The notes below the pieces were generated by a model that saw only the letters and a list, made by a program, of their open reading frames with translations, was not told the DNA's origin and searched no databases. A DNA stretch of 64,000 nucleotides from Gammaproteobacteria bacterium (GTDB lineage Bacteria; Pseudomonadota; Gammaproteobacteria; HK1): NCBI GenBank assembly GCA_021773795.1, contig JAJFJT010000012.1, positions 211,650-275,649 on the forward strand. The letters are read 5' to 3'. Within the stretch, counting starts at the first letter, position 1. Each line of letters begins with the position of its first letter. Below are positions 15,892 to 24,678 of the stretch, piece by piece. The position numbers and the translations under genes were made by a program.

Positions 15892-17502
15892 ATGACGCAC
15901 GCATCGTCAGCTGCTGCGGGATTATTGGATGGCCAGAGCCCCAAGGGTGGGGGAAAACGTTTGCGGTGCCTGTTGGATGCCTTGCGAGAGCACGGTGCGT
16001 TTTCCCATTCGCTGGATGACTGGGGCATTGTGGAGACCCATATCTCCATCATCCTGTTGGCCGGACCCTTTGCCTACAAGTTTAAAAAGCCACTGGATCT
16101 GGGCTTTCTGGATTTTCATAGCCTGGAAAAACGGCAGCATTTCTGTGAGGAAGAATTACGCCTTAATCAGCGTACGGCCCCCGAGCTCTATCTCGCGGTG
16201 ATTGCCATCACCGGCAGCGAGGCGGAGCCGGAGATCGATGGTATTGGAGCCGTGATTGAGTATGCGGTGAAGATGCGGCGTTTCCCTGCGGATGCCGAGG
16301 TCCATCGGTTGCTGGAATGCGGGGTGCTGACATCGGAGCAGGTGGACTATCTGGCGGTATCGGTTGCCAATTTTCACCGCCATGCGGCGGTTGCGAGCGC
16401 GGACTCACCCTGGGGCTCTCCCGCATGCCTGCATGAGAATCTGATGGGTAATTTCTCCGTGCTGGCGGCAGATCCTGGTGAGAAGTACACGGAACCACTA
16501 ACAGTTTTACGCTCTTGGGTGGAGGCAGCATTGGACGCCGGTTCACGTTACCAAGAGCGTAAATCATCGGGATGGATACGTGAATGCCATGGCGACCTGC
16601 ACGTGGGTAACCTGGTTCTGCTGGATGATCGGATAGTACCTTTTGACTGTCTGGAATTTAATCCCGCCCTGCGCTGGGGTGATGTCATGGGGGAGGTGGC
16701 ATTCCTGGTGATGGACTTCGATTATCGGGGTTATCCAGAATTTTCCGCGCACTTTCTCAACGCCTGGCTGGAATGCAGTGGGGATTATGCCGGGCTTAAG
16801 GTGTTGTCGTTGTATCTGGTCTACCGGGCCATGGTGCGCGCGAAGGTGGCGGCCATTCGCAGGTATCAGCTGGGGGATAGTGGGGGGCAGGATGAGGCGC
16901 GGCAGGCCGTGGAGGCACATCTCGCCCTGGCGCTTCGATATACCCGAAGGTACTCGCCGGCACTGGTGATTAGTTGCGGCGTTTCCGGCTCCGGCAAGTC
17001 CACCCTGAGTGGGCGTTTGCTGAGCTTCGGGCGGGTGATTCGCATTCGTGCCGATGTGGAACGCAAACGCCTGCATGGGCTGCCGGCTGAAGCGAAAAGC
17101 GGCAGCCCGCAAGATGGGGGTATCTACAGTGCTGCTGCGACCCGTCGCACCTATGCCCACCTGGAGGCCTTGGCTACCAGCATATTGCAGGCCGGTTTCA
17201 GTGTGCTGGTGGATGCTACTTTTTTGCAGCGGAAGCAGCGTGTGGCATTTCAAAAGCTTGCTGTGAAAATGGGGACGCCCTATCACATCCTGTTGTGTGA
17301 TGCCGATGAAGACACCTTGCGTCAACGGCTGATTGAGCGTTTATACCGGGGTGGAGATGTCTCCGAGGCGGGGATTGCGGTGCTGGAGCAACAGCTGGCC
17401 TGTCGTGAGGTTCCGGGCGAGGATGAACAAGGCTACTGTGTGGCTGCAAACGGGGTGGCGGATGATATGAGTCACCTCGCTTGGCAGCTGGAACTGGTTT
17501 AG
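15892..17502 (+). CDS. Phosphotransferase (APH-like) fused to P-loop kinase
   Basis: 536-aa two-domain protein. Residues ~1-350 form an aminoglycoside-phosphotransferase/choline-kinase-like fold with the catalytic HGDLHVGN and a later DCLEFNPALRWGDV (metal-binding Asp). Residues ~355-536 form a P-loop kinase of the zeta-toxin/gluconate-kinase type with GVSGSGKST and an IRADVERKRL substrate-side segment. Such bifunctional proteins are widespread in proteobacteria; the physiological substrate is not established, and antibiotic resistance should not be assumed. ATG at 15892 after GGGAGCC. It is convergent with the GGDEF-EAL gene, with a MITE filling the gap. Confidence 0.82.
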   Translation: MTHASSAAAGLLDGQSPKGGGKRLRCLLDALREHGAFSHSLDDWGIVETHISIILLAGPFAYKFKKPLDLGFLDFHSLEKRQHFCEEELRLNQRTAPELYLAVIAITGSEAEPEIDGIGAVIEYAVKMRRFPADAEVHRLLECGVLTSEQVDYLAVSVANFHRHAAVASADSPWGSPACLHENLMGNFSVLAADPGEKYTEPLTVLRSWVEAALDAGSRYQERKSSGWIRECHGDLHVGNLVLLDDRIVPFDCLEFNPALRWGDVMGEVAFLVMDFDYRGYPEFSAHFLNAWLECSGDYAGLKVLSLYLVYRAMVRAKVAAIRRYQLGDSGGQDEARQAVEAHLALALRYTRRYSPALVISCGVSGSGKSTLSGRLLSFGRVIRIRADVERKRLHGLPAEAKSGSPQDGGIYSAAATRRTYAHLEALATSILQAGFSVLVDATFLQRKQRVAFQKLAVKMGTPYHILLCDADEDTLRQRLIERLYRGGDVSEAGIAVLEQQLACREVPGEDEQGYCVAANGVADDMSHLAWQLELV

Positions 17503-17508
17503 AACGCC

Positions 17509-17674
17509 TTAGGGAAGCTCTGATTTATTCTGGACAAAGTAGCTTGCAATTCAAAATGTTCAGATTTGAGGCGCTGATCTTCGTAATAGCAGGCTATTAC
17601 GAAGATCAGCAACGATAAAGATGGACATTTTGGGCGCAAGATACGAGTTCATGAACAGATCAGAGATTCCTCAG
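17509..17674 (-). mobile_element. MITE-A copy 2 between convergent genes
   Basis: Element at 17513-17670 (158 bp), reverse orientation relative to copy 1, with ends GGAAGCTCTGAT and ATCAGAGATTCC. Flanks are TTAG and TCAG, a slightly decayed duplication. The centre is a perfect 17-bp stem with a CAGG loop (17573-17610). It fills the space between two convergent genes and could act as a bidirectional transcription barrier. Confidence 0.85.
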
Positions 17675-17675
17675 T

Positions 17676-20180
17676 TCAGACGTGATTTTTCACCACACTC
17701 AGGGGCGGTTTATCACCAGGCGTGGTAAAGGCCCCGGCGCTGAGCAGTACCGGTTTTGCAATGGTGTAACCCTGAGCAAAGTCGACCCCTATTTTTTTTA
17801 GTTTCTTCAGGATCGCCGGGTTTTCCACGAATTCGGCAATGGTCTTTTTACCCATCACCTGGCCGATCTCGTTGATGGATTTCACCATCGCACAGTCGAT
17901 GGGATCTTCGACAATATCGCGCACGAAGATGCCGTCAATCTTGAGGTAATCTACCGACAAGTTCTTGAGATAGGCAAAGGAGGAAAGCCCACTGCCGAAA
18001 TCGTCCAGGGCAAAGTGGCAACCCCATTCCTTGAGTACGCGGATAAAACGGGTGGCGGCTGCGAGATTGGCAATGGCCGCCGTTTCAGTGATCTCAAAAC
18101 AGAGTTTCTCCGGTGGTATGTGGGTGTTATCAAGCAGCCCTGTGATGAAGGTGAGAAAGTCCTTTTCACTGAGGGAATGACCTGAGAGGTTGATAGCGCA
18201 AAGATGCAGGCTGTCGACATGTGCCGGGTGTCTGGCCAGCCAGTCCAGGACGGTACTCACCACCCAACGATCGATGCGGGTGGAAAGATTGTAGCGTTCC
18301 GCTGCGGGCAGAAAAGCACCGGGAGGAACCAGCTTGCCTTCCTTGTCGATCATGCGTAGCAGCAACTCGTAGTGCAGTCCCTCATCGCTGCTATCACTGA
18401 TGGGCATGATGGTTTGCATCCACAGTTGCAGGCGATTCTCCTCCAGCGCTTCGTGGATGCGGGATACCCACTGCATCTCGCCATGCCGGCGGGCCAGTTC
18501 GGCGTCTTCTTCATGATAGACGTGGATACGGTTACGGCCAGCGTCCTTGGCTGCATAGCAAGCAGTGTCGGCGGCGCTCAGCAAGCTGGTGATATCACGA
18601 CTGTTGGCATCGATGGGTACCAGGCCGATGCTCACCCCGAGGCTAAAACTTTTCTCGTCCCACAGAAAACGGAATTCGTCCACGGTCCGGCGCAGGCTGT
18701 TGGCCACCCGGCGTGCCTGCTTCAGGGTGCAATGTTCCATTAACACCCCAAATTCGTCTCCACCCAGGCGGGCGAGGGTGTCACGCTTGCGTACCCCTAG
18801 CTTGAGTATGTTGCTGAGCTGGCGTAGTAGTTCATCCCCGGCGATATGGCCGCAGGTGTCGTTAATGACCTTGAATTGATCCAGGTCCAGATACAGCAGC
18901 GCGTGGCGGGCCTTGTTACCGCGTGCTTGCTCCAGCACCCGTTCCAAACGTTGGGTGAAGGCCTGGCGGTTAACCAGCCCGGTGAGGGCGTCGTGAGTGG
19001 CCTGGTAGGAAAGCTGCCGGGCAAGGCGGTGGGCCTCGGTAATATCCTCACATACCATCAGCACGGTGGCGGAGCCCCGGGGGTGGATCTGGGCACGGGC
19101 GGTGGCACGCACCCAGAGTAGGCTGCCATCGCGACGTACCTGGCGGTGTTCCCAGATCAGGGTTTCACCACCGCGCTCGATACAGTCGGTGAGGTGCAAC
19201 TCGAAGTGTGACAACTCCTCCTCCGGCAGGATGAGGGAGGCGTGCTGGCCCACCAGCTCTTCCAGTGTATAGCCCAGCTCATCGGCGGCGTAGCGATTGA
19301 CCGAGAGTAGGGTTCCGGTTGAGTTGAGGGTGAGGAAGATGGCCGGGGTTTCATCGTACAGGCTGCGATAGCGCTGTTCACTGGTGCGTAAAGCCTGTTC
19401 AGCGCGAATACGTTCGCTGATTTCGGTTTCGATGCCAATGTAATGGGTGGTTATTCCCGTTGCATCCGTTAGCGGGAAGATGGAGCTCTGAACGTGATAG
19501 TAGCGGCCATCCTTGCGGCGATTGCAGAGTTCACCCTGCCAGATGTTGCCCTCGCGCAGGGTGGCCCAAAGTTCCTCATAGACCGCTGCCGTGGTGCGAC
19601 CGGATTTGAGGATGCGGGGGTTCTCTCCCTTAACCTCGTCGGCGGGGTATCCACTGATGCGTGTAAACCCCGGATTGACGTATTCAATACGCCCCTCTGG
19701 GTCGGTGATCACCACCGCATTGGGTGTTTGTGCCACCACCCGGGAGAGCTTCTCTATCTCCTCATCGCTCTGTTTTTTGCGGCAGCGGTCGCGGACCGCG
19801 TACAGCTCGCGCTCCACTGTAGGCCCCAGGCGTGCCAAGTCATTCTTGGCTACAAAATCGTGTGCTCCGGTATGCATCAGATCGGAAGCCTGTCCAATGT
19901 CTATAGCACCGGACATGAGTATGAAGGCCGGGTCCTGGTCACTATTGCGGACGAGTTCAAGGGCCTGAACAGGAGAAAATCCAGGCAGGTTATAGTCGCA
20001 AAGCACCAGGTCCCAGCGGGTGTCTTGCAATGCTGCAGTGACACCGGACGCTGTTTCTACGCGCTGGTGAGAGGCATCGAAGCCAGCTTTTTTCAGGGCC
20101 AGCAGCGTTAGCTCTGCATCATCTGTATTGTCTTCAATCAGCAGCACCCTGATGGATAACATGATGTTCAGCCCCGTCAT
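17676..20180 (-). CDS. Response regulator with REC-PAS-PAS-GGDEF-EAL output
   Basis: 834-aa protein. Receiver at ~8-125 (LLIEDNTDDAEL, LCDYNLPG phospho-acceptor, LMSGA), PAS domains at ~138-260 and ~268-390, GGDEF at ~400-560 with intact LGGDEF (~472), EAL domain at ~580-825. The signature EAL position reads ELL (HYELLLRM), while FALDDFGSGLSSFAYL and AQGYTIAKP are kept, so phosphodiesterase activity is possible but not assured. The start at 20180 overlaps the upstream receiver stop as ATGA, suggesting translational coupling; a longer frame to 20207 is less likely. Third gene of a kinase-receiver-GGDEF/EAL operon; likely converts the kinase signal into c-di-GMP change. Confidence 0.9.
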   Translation of the reverse strand: MTGLNIMLSIRVLLIEDNTDDAELTLLALKKAGFDASHQRVETASGVTAALQDTRWDLVLCDYNLPGFSPVQALELVRNSDQDPAFILMSGAIDIGQASDLMHTGAHDFVAKNDLARLGPTVERELYAVRDRCRKKQSDEEIEKLSRVVAQTPNAVVITDPEGRIEYVNPGFTRISGYPADEVKGENPRILKSGRTTAAVYEELWATLREGNIWQGELCNRRKDGRYYHVQSSIFPLTDATGITTHYIGIETEISERIRAEQALRTSEQRYRSLYDETPAIFLTLNSTGTLLSVNRYAADELGYTLEELVGQHASLILPEEELSHFELHLTDCIERGGETLIWEHRQVRRDGSLLWVRATARAQIHPRGSATVLMVCEDITEAHRLARQLSYQATHDALTGLVNRQAFTQRLERVLEQARGNKARHALLYLDLDQFKVINDTCGHIAGDELLRQLSNILKLGVRKRDTLARLGGDEFGVLMEHCTLKQARRVANSLRRTVDEFRFLWDEKSFSLGVSIGLVPIDANSRDITSLLSAADTACYAAKDAGRNRIHVYHEEDAELARRHGEMQWVSRIHEALEENRLQLWMQTIMPISDSSDEGLHYELLLRMIDKEGKLVPPGAFLPAAERYNLSTRIDRWVVSTVLDWLARHPAHVDSLHLCAINLSGHSLSEKDFLTFITGLLDNTHIPPEKLCFEITETAAIANLAAATRFIRVLKEWGCHFALDDFGSGLSSFAYLKNLSVDYLKIDGIFVRDIVEDPIDCAMVKSINEIGQVMGKKTIAEFVENPAILKKLKKIGVDFAQGYTIAKPVLLSAGAFTTPGDKPPLSVVKNHV

Positions 20181-20614
20181 TTTGCCCGTGTGTTGAGTAA
20201 CAGCCAATACAGGCCAAGTTGATTCACCGCGGAGATGAAGTCCTCATAGCGCACCGGTTTGCGCACATAGCTGTTGGCGCCGTTGCGATAGCTCTCCACG
20301 ATATCTGCGTCCTCATCCGAGGTGGTGAGAATTACCACGGGTAGACACTCTGTTATCGGATTGGCGCGGATTTCCTTGAGTACTTCAATGCCGTGCAGCT
20401 TGGGGAGCTTGAGATCGAGCAGTACCAGAGTGGGTAGGCAGTGGTTGTTGCGAGTAGCGTATTGCTTGCGGGAAAAGAGGTAATCGAGGGCCTCTACGCC
20501 GTCCTTGACCACCGTGATTTCATTGCTGAGCTGATGCTGCTTGAAGGCGCGCAGGGTGAGTTCCACGTCATCCGGGTTATCTTCTACCAACAGGATATGG
20601 GTGGTTGTAGACAT
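20177..20614 (-). CDS. Single-domain response regulator (Rcp1-like)
   Basis: 145-aa stand-alone receiver. VEDNPDDVEL gives the acidic pair, LLDLKLPKLHG the phospho-accepting Asp, ILTTSDED the Thr switch and VRKPV the conserved Lys. The length and the 'PDDVELTLRAF' style match Rcp1-type receivers that serve phytochrome-like and other soluble kinases with a HDLRAPLR dimerisation box, which the upstream kinase has. It lies 80 bases after that kinase and overlaps the following GGDEF-EAL regulator by four bases. It probably acts as a phosphate sink or relay between the two. Confidence 0.9.
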   Translation of the reverse strand: MSTTTHILLVEDNPDDVELTLRAFKQHQLSNEITVVKDGVEALDYLFSRKQYATRNNHCLPTLVLLDLKLPKLHGIEVLKEIRANPITECLPVVILTTSDEDADIVESYRNGANSYVRKPVRYEDFISAVNQLGLYWLLLNTRAK

Positions 20615-20694
20615 GGTGCGTTCTCCTGATTCCGACTCCTTCAGTGCCTCGTTCCGTGAGTGTCGTGCAACAGACCAGGTCGGAGGATTTCGCT

Positions 20695-22575
20695 TTATTT
20701 CCCCGGTGAAACTTGGGGAATATCGGGTATCTCGCTACCCATAGTGAAGTAGAAACAGGCCCCTTTGTCCACCTCGGCCTCGGCCCAGATGCGGCCGCCG
20801 TGGCGGTGGATCAGGCGTTCTACGGTGGCGAGACCGATGCCTGATCCGGGAAATTCATCGGCGGGAAGCAGGCGTTCGAAGGGAGAAAACAGGCGTCCGG
20901 CATGGGCCATATCAAAGCCCACGCCATTGTCGCTGACGAAGTATGCGGCTTCACCGTTGATGGTACGGATGCCCAATTCAATCCGTGCCTGGTCTGTTTT
21001 GCCGGTGTATTTCCAGGCATTAGCCAACAGGTTTTGAAGCACGATCACTAGCGCGGAGGGATCTCCCTGGACGCGCAAATCCGGGGTGATGTGGATCTCC
21101 ATCAGGCGTTCTGGCTCCGCCGTTTGCAGCCCTGCAAGAATTTCTGTAGCAATGGACGACAGATTGACCGAGTGAGTCTTAAACACCATGCGTGTGGTGC
21201 GTGAGAGGGTGAGCAAGTCATCGATGAGTGTTCCCATGCGCTGAGTGCCACTGCGGATGCGCTCAAGATAGTGGCAGGCTTGCGGGTCCAGGCCTTCACT
21301 GTAATCCTCCAGCAGGGCCTGGCTAAAGCCGTCAATATTGCGCAGCGGTGCGCGGAGGTCGTGGGAGACCGAGTAGGCAAAGGCATCGAGTTCATGGTTC
21401 AGGGCCTGCAGATCCGAGGTGCGCGCCGCCACCCGTCCTTCCAGTTCCGCATTGAGTTTGACCAGGGCGATCTCCGCCTCGCGCCGCTGTATGGCGTTTC
21501 CCAGGCGTTTGGCTATTTCATCAAGCAGGGCGCGTTCCTCTTTGAGGAAGGGGCCCTCGTCTGCATCCTGGAATTGCTCCGTGTAGCAGATGTCTATACC
21601 CCCGCGGAGCTTGCCATTGACTCTGAGATCCACCTGCTGGCACCAGGCCGTTTGGCTATAGCCTTTGCTGTTGTAGCTTTGTTTGTCCAGACGGACGCGT
21701 GCCCGGGTGTGATCCGGGTATTGCCAGCCAGCGGGTAGAATTTCTGCTGCCTGGGCACACAATTCCGCGGGTGTTATCTCTGCCTGGCTGATGATCAGGG
21801 AAAGCTGGTAGAGGCAGTCTATTTCCTTGCTGCGTTCACCCAGTTCCCATTCCTGTAGCTTGAGTGTAGCCAATAGTCGTTTCTGCTTACGCAGGTCGTG
21901 CAGGCTGGCGATAAAGAAGCGCTTACCCTGTTCCTGGTATTCCCTTAGTTGCAGTAGATGCGGTACGGCGCTGCCATCCCGATGTTGCCCGGTGACCTCC
22001 ACCTTGCCCCACGACATGTGTCGCTCCCCACTATCCAGGTAACGCGCTAGCGCCAGGCTATGACGTTCAAAGGTCTTTACATCCATGATGCGTGCCAGGG
22101 ATTGGCCGGTGAGCTCTCTCGGGCCGAATCCAAACATGGCGTTGGCCTGATCATTGGCATAGCCCACGATGCTGCGGCGATCAATAGCAATAATGCCATC
22201 GCTTCCCATTTCCGCCACACTGCGGTAGCGGGTTTCACTTTGGCTGAGTTCCGCCTCACTGCGCTTGAGGAAATAGCCGGCGAAAGCGATGGCCCAGATG
22301 CTGCCAAGGGATAACAGGCGATTGCTGAGGACCACCCACGAAAGGCCCTCGGCGGGTGAGTACGCGTAGCCAATGAGGACGCAGCAGCTGCTGACTGCGG
22401 CGGTGCCGAGAACGCCGCCAATCCCCGGTAGCCAGAGGGCGAGCAGCATGGCGGAGATATAGGCCACGCCCACGGCAACCCCCAAGGGTATCTGCAGGTC
22501 CAGGGTGAGTACGCCCAGCGTGAGCAGGGTGATGGCAACGAGCAGCCATCTGGGATGAAGGCGAGTCTCAGGCAT
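20695..22575 (-). CDS. Membrane PAS-GAF-like sensor histidine kinase
   Basis: 626-aa kinase. ATG at 22575 follows AGAGGG; the TTG at 22626 is rejected. Four N-terminal hydrophobic segments (~8-110) resemble a MASE-like sensor without a periplasmic domain. A PAS follows (~120-240), then a GAF-like region (~255-385), a short coiled stretch, the HisKA box (FAYSVSHDLRAPLRNIDG) and the ATPase domain with N box (NLLANAWKYTGK), G1 (DNGVGFDM), F (FSPFERL) and G2 (GSGIGLATV). First gene of a three-gene signalling operon. A perfect FNR-type box 70 bases upstream suggests induction at low oxygen. Signal unknown. Confidence 0.9.
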   Translation of the reverse strand: MPETRLHPRWLLVAITLLTLGVLTLDLQIPLGVAVGVAYISAMLLALWLPGIGGVLGTAAVSSCCVLIGYAYSPAEGLSWVVLSNRLLSLGSIWAIAFAGYFLKRSEAELSQSETRYRSVAEMGSDGIIAIDRRSIVGYANDQANAMFGFGPRELTGQSLARIMDVKTFERHSLALARYLDSGERHMSWGKVEVTGQHRDGSAVPHLLQLREYQEQGKRFFIASLHDLRKQKRLLATLKLQEWELGERSKEIDCLYQLSLIISQAEITPAELCAQAAEILPAGWQYPDHTRARVRLDKQSYNSKGYSQTAWCQQVDLRVNGKLRGGIDICYTEQFQDADEGPFLKEERALLDEIAKRLGNAIQRREAEIALVKLNAELEGRVAARTSDLQALNHELDAFAYSVSHDLRAPLRNIDGFSQALLEDYSEGLDPQACHYLERIRSGTQRMGTLIDDLLTLSRTTRMVFKTHSVNLSSIATEILAGLQTAEPERLMEIHITPDLRVQGDPSALVIVLQNLLANAWKYTGKTDQARIELGIRTINGEAAYFVSDNGVGFDMAHAGRLFSPFERLLPADEFPGSGIGLATVERLIHRHGGRIWAEAEVDKGACFYFTMGSEIPDIPQVSPGK

Positions 22576-22644
22576 TGCTGCCCTCTGGGTGTGGATAGCG
22601 GTACTTTCAACCCAGTACCATAGCAAACTACTCGGTTAATATCC

Positions 22645-22658
22645 TTGATCCAGATCAA
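22645..22658. promoter_or_regulatory. FNR/ANR-type box between kinase operon and accA
   Basis: TTGATCCAGATCAA matches TTGAT-N4-ATCAA perfectly. Its centre is 76.5 bases upstream of the histidine kinase ATG, almost exactly the spacing of the cytochrome-gene box at 14487, and ~87 upstream of accA. The kinase operon is the more likely target because of the matching geometry. Confidence 0.78.
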
Positions 22659-22738
22659 GTTAGGGAGCATAAATTGGCACCCATCCGGCTGGCTCCATAA
22701 GCACTTGGGGAGAGGCTTTTTTGCTATAGTTCTGCCCC

Positions 22739-23695
22739 ATGGACCTTAACTTTCTTGAATTTGAACAGCCTATTGCCGATTTGGAGGCAAAGATCGAGGC
22801 GCTGCGTCACGTGGGCAGCGATAGCGAGATTAATATCGGTGAGGAGATCTCCCGTCTGGAGGCTAAGGCCCGGGATCTCACCCGCTCTATATACTCCGAC
22901 CTCAAGCCCTGGCAGGTGGCTCAGGTGGCCCGCCATCCGCAGCGCCCCTATACGCTGGACTACATCCCACAGATCTTTACGGACTTCCAAGAGCTGCATG
23001 GGGATCGTAGTTTTGCCGACGATGGCGCTATGATCGGCGGCCTGGCGCGCCTTGATGGCACCCCGGTGATGGTGATTGGTCATCAGAAAGGGCGCGTGAC
23101 CAAGGAGAAGCTGAAACGCAACTTCGGTATGCCGCGCCCGGAGGGCTACCGCAAGGCCCTGCGTCTGATGCAGATGGCGGAGCGCTTTGGCCTGCCCATC
23201 CTGACCTTTATTGATACCCCGGGGGCCTATCCTGGCATTGATGCCGAGGAGCGTGGGCAGAGCGAGGCCATTGCCCGTAATCTCTATGTGCTTTCCGGGC
23301 TGAAGACACCCATCATCTGTACCGTAATCGGCGAAGGTGGTTCTGGTGGGGCATTGGCCATTAGCGTGGGCGATCGCCTGCTGATGCTCGGTTATAGCAC
23401 CTACTCGGTGATCTCCCCCGAGGGTTGTGCAGCGATCCTGTGGAAAGACAGTGCGCGGGCGCAGGACGCGGCCGAGGCCATGGGGATTACCTCTCATCGG
23501 CTAAGTAAATTAGGTCTGGTGGATCGGGTGATCGAGGAGCCTCTGGGCGGTGCCCATCGGGATTCCGAGGCCATGGCTATTGCTCTCAAACAGGCCCTCA
23601 AGGAGGAGTTGGCACGGTTGATGGACACCGATCTGACGGAGTTGGTGGTGGCTCGCCATCAGCGGCTCAATGCCTACGGGGAGTTCAAGGTTTAA
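22739..23695 (+). CDS. accA: Acetyl-CoA carboxylase carboxyltransferase subunit alpha
   Basis: 318-aa subunit that, with AccD, transfers the carboxyl group from biotin to acetyl-CoA in the first step of fatty acid synthesis. Full length for the family. Visible signatures: [19 protein letters not shown] at the N-terminus, [56 protein letters not shown] and [11 protein letters not shown], the oxyanion/CoA-binding region of the crotonase fold. ATG at 22739. In many gammaproteobacteria accA is near tilS; here two GAF genes and a MITE separate them. Confidence 0.97.
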   Translation: MDLNFLEFEQPIADLEAKIEALRHVGSDSEINIGEEISRLEAKARDLTRSIYSDLKPWQVAQVARHPQRPYTLDYIPQIFTDFQELHGDRSFADDGAMIGGLARLDGTPVMVIGHQKGRVTKEKLKRNFGMPRPEGYRKALRLMQMAERFGLPILTFIDTPGAYPGIDAEERGQSEAIARNLYVLSGLKTPIICTVIGEGGSGGALAISVGDRLLMLGYSTYSVISPEGCAAILWKDSARAQDAAEAMGITSHRLSKLGLVDRVIEEPLGGAHRDSEAMAIALKQALKEELARLMDTDLTELVVARHQRLNAYGEFKV

Positions 23696-23704
23696 GGGTT
23701 GCCG

Positions 23705-23845
23705 TCGGATTACCGCTCTATTGGCATTCTCGGCAAAGCTCCCGCATCCTGCTCACGCCCCTCACCTACATCCATGTAGGCGATTGCTTCTGCATTACCC
23801 TATTACCGTACATAATGTCGTTGCGGGTTAGCGACAGCGTAACCC
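23705..23845. repeat. Intergenic repeat fragments downstream of accA
   Basis: GTCGGATTACCGCTC near 23708, the GCATCCTGCTCACGCCCCT block (23745-23763; near-copy at ~38868) and GGGTTAGCGACAGCG near 23826 are shared with family D repeats elsewhere. They occupy the gap between accA and the first GAF gene, whose stop is at 23857. No gene seen. Confidence 0.5.
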
Positions 23846-23856
23846 GGGAAAAAACT

Positions 23857-24459
23857 TCAGGCCGACTGTTGTTTTCCTTGCTGAATCAGGGTGTGGAGCA
23901 ACTCACCTGCGTAGCGACACATGAGGGTCAGCAGGGTTTGGTCGTCGGCAGTAAAGGGTTCTTCGTCTTCTTTGTTCAGAACTTCAATAACCCCCAGCAC
24001 CTGATTACCACCGATGATTGGTGCGGCGAGGATGGAACGGGTCTTGAAGTGCAAGTCCTCATCCATCTGGGCGTAAAAACGGTCATCCATCTGGGCGTCG
24101 TTGACGATGGTGGCACGACGATTTTCTACTACCCAGCCAGCAATTCCCTTGCCCGCTGGCACCCTTCGCCAGGCGAGTTGTTCCTGTGGGATGGCCCCCT
24201 GGCTGAGTACGAAGGAGAGCTCGCCCGAATCCTCGTCCAGTACCAGCAGTGAACCGTCTTTGGCGCGGATGGTCTCGCGGGCGTTGCCAAGGATATTCGC
24301 AAGCAGGTCCATGACTTCGCCCTCGCCCTGGGGGTGTTCCACTGCCTCGGTGAGGTTTTCCAGGGCATCGATGAACTGGCGCAACGCCTGTAGTTCCTGA
24401 GTCAAGCGCTGGTTTTCTGCCTCCAGTTGGGCCTGTTCTTCCTTTGCTGATACGTCCAT
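23857..24459 (-). CDS. GAF domain protein (tandem copy 1)
   Basis: 200-aa soluble protein: an N-terminal coiled coil (~8-35, AQLEAENQRLTQELQAL), then one GAF domain (~45-190) with LLVLDEDSGEL, GKGIAGWVVENRR, TIVNDAQMDDRFYAQMDEDL, AAPIIGGNQVLGVIEVLNK and FTADDQTLL. No output domain. ATG at 24459 chosen because the N-terminus then matches the paralogue at 24664-25326; the frame extends to an ATG at 24510 that directly abuts MITE-A copy 3. Probably a ligand-sensing or scaffold partner of a separate signalling protein; ligand unknown. Confidence 0.75.
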   Translation of the reverse strand: MDVSAKEEQAQLEAENQRLTQELQALRQFIDALENLTEAVEHPQGEGEVMDLLANILGNARETIRAKDGSLLVLDEDSGELSFVLSQGAIPQEQLAWRRVPAGKGIAGWVVENRRATIVNDAQMDDRFYAQMDEDLHFKTRSILAAPIIGGNQVLGVIEVLNKEDEEPFTADDQTLLTLMCRYAGELLHTLIQQGKQQSA

Positions 24460-24510
24460 TAGCATATCCCCATAGCTGGCTGTGTCAGTGTGGGCGATCC
24501 ATGCCGTCAT

Positions 24511-24678
24511 TTAGGGAAGCTCTGATCTATTCGTGAACTTGTATCTTGCGCCCAAAATGCCCCTCTTTATCGTTGCTGCTCTTCGCAATAGATTGACTAT
24601 TACGTGCGACCAGCGCCTCAAAGCTGAACATTTTGAATCACAATCTACTTCGCTCAGAATAAATCAGGGTTTCCTTAT
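24511..24678 (+). mobile_element. MITE-A copy 3 between the two GAF genes
   Basis: Element at 24515-24674 (160 bp) with ends GGAAGCTCTGAT and ATCAGGGTTTCC, flanked by TTAG and TTAT (imperfect). Its right end carries the TGA stop (24664-24666) and last three codons of the upstream GAF gene. Confidence 0.85.

Noticed and set aside
15892..17502. Antibiotic (aminoglycoside) resistance gene
   Set aside because: The fold is shared by many small-molecule kinases and the fusion with a P-loop kinase is a housekeeping-type family; nothing in the context suggests resistance.
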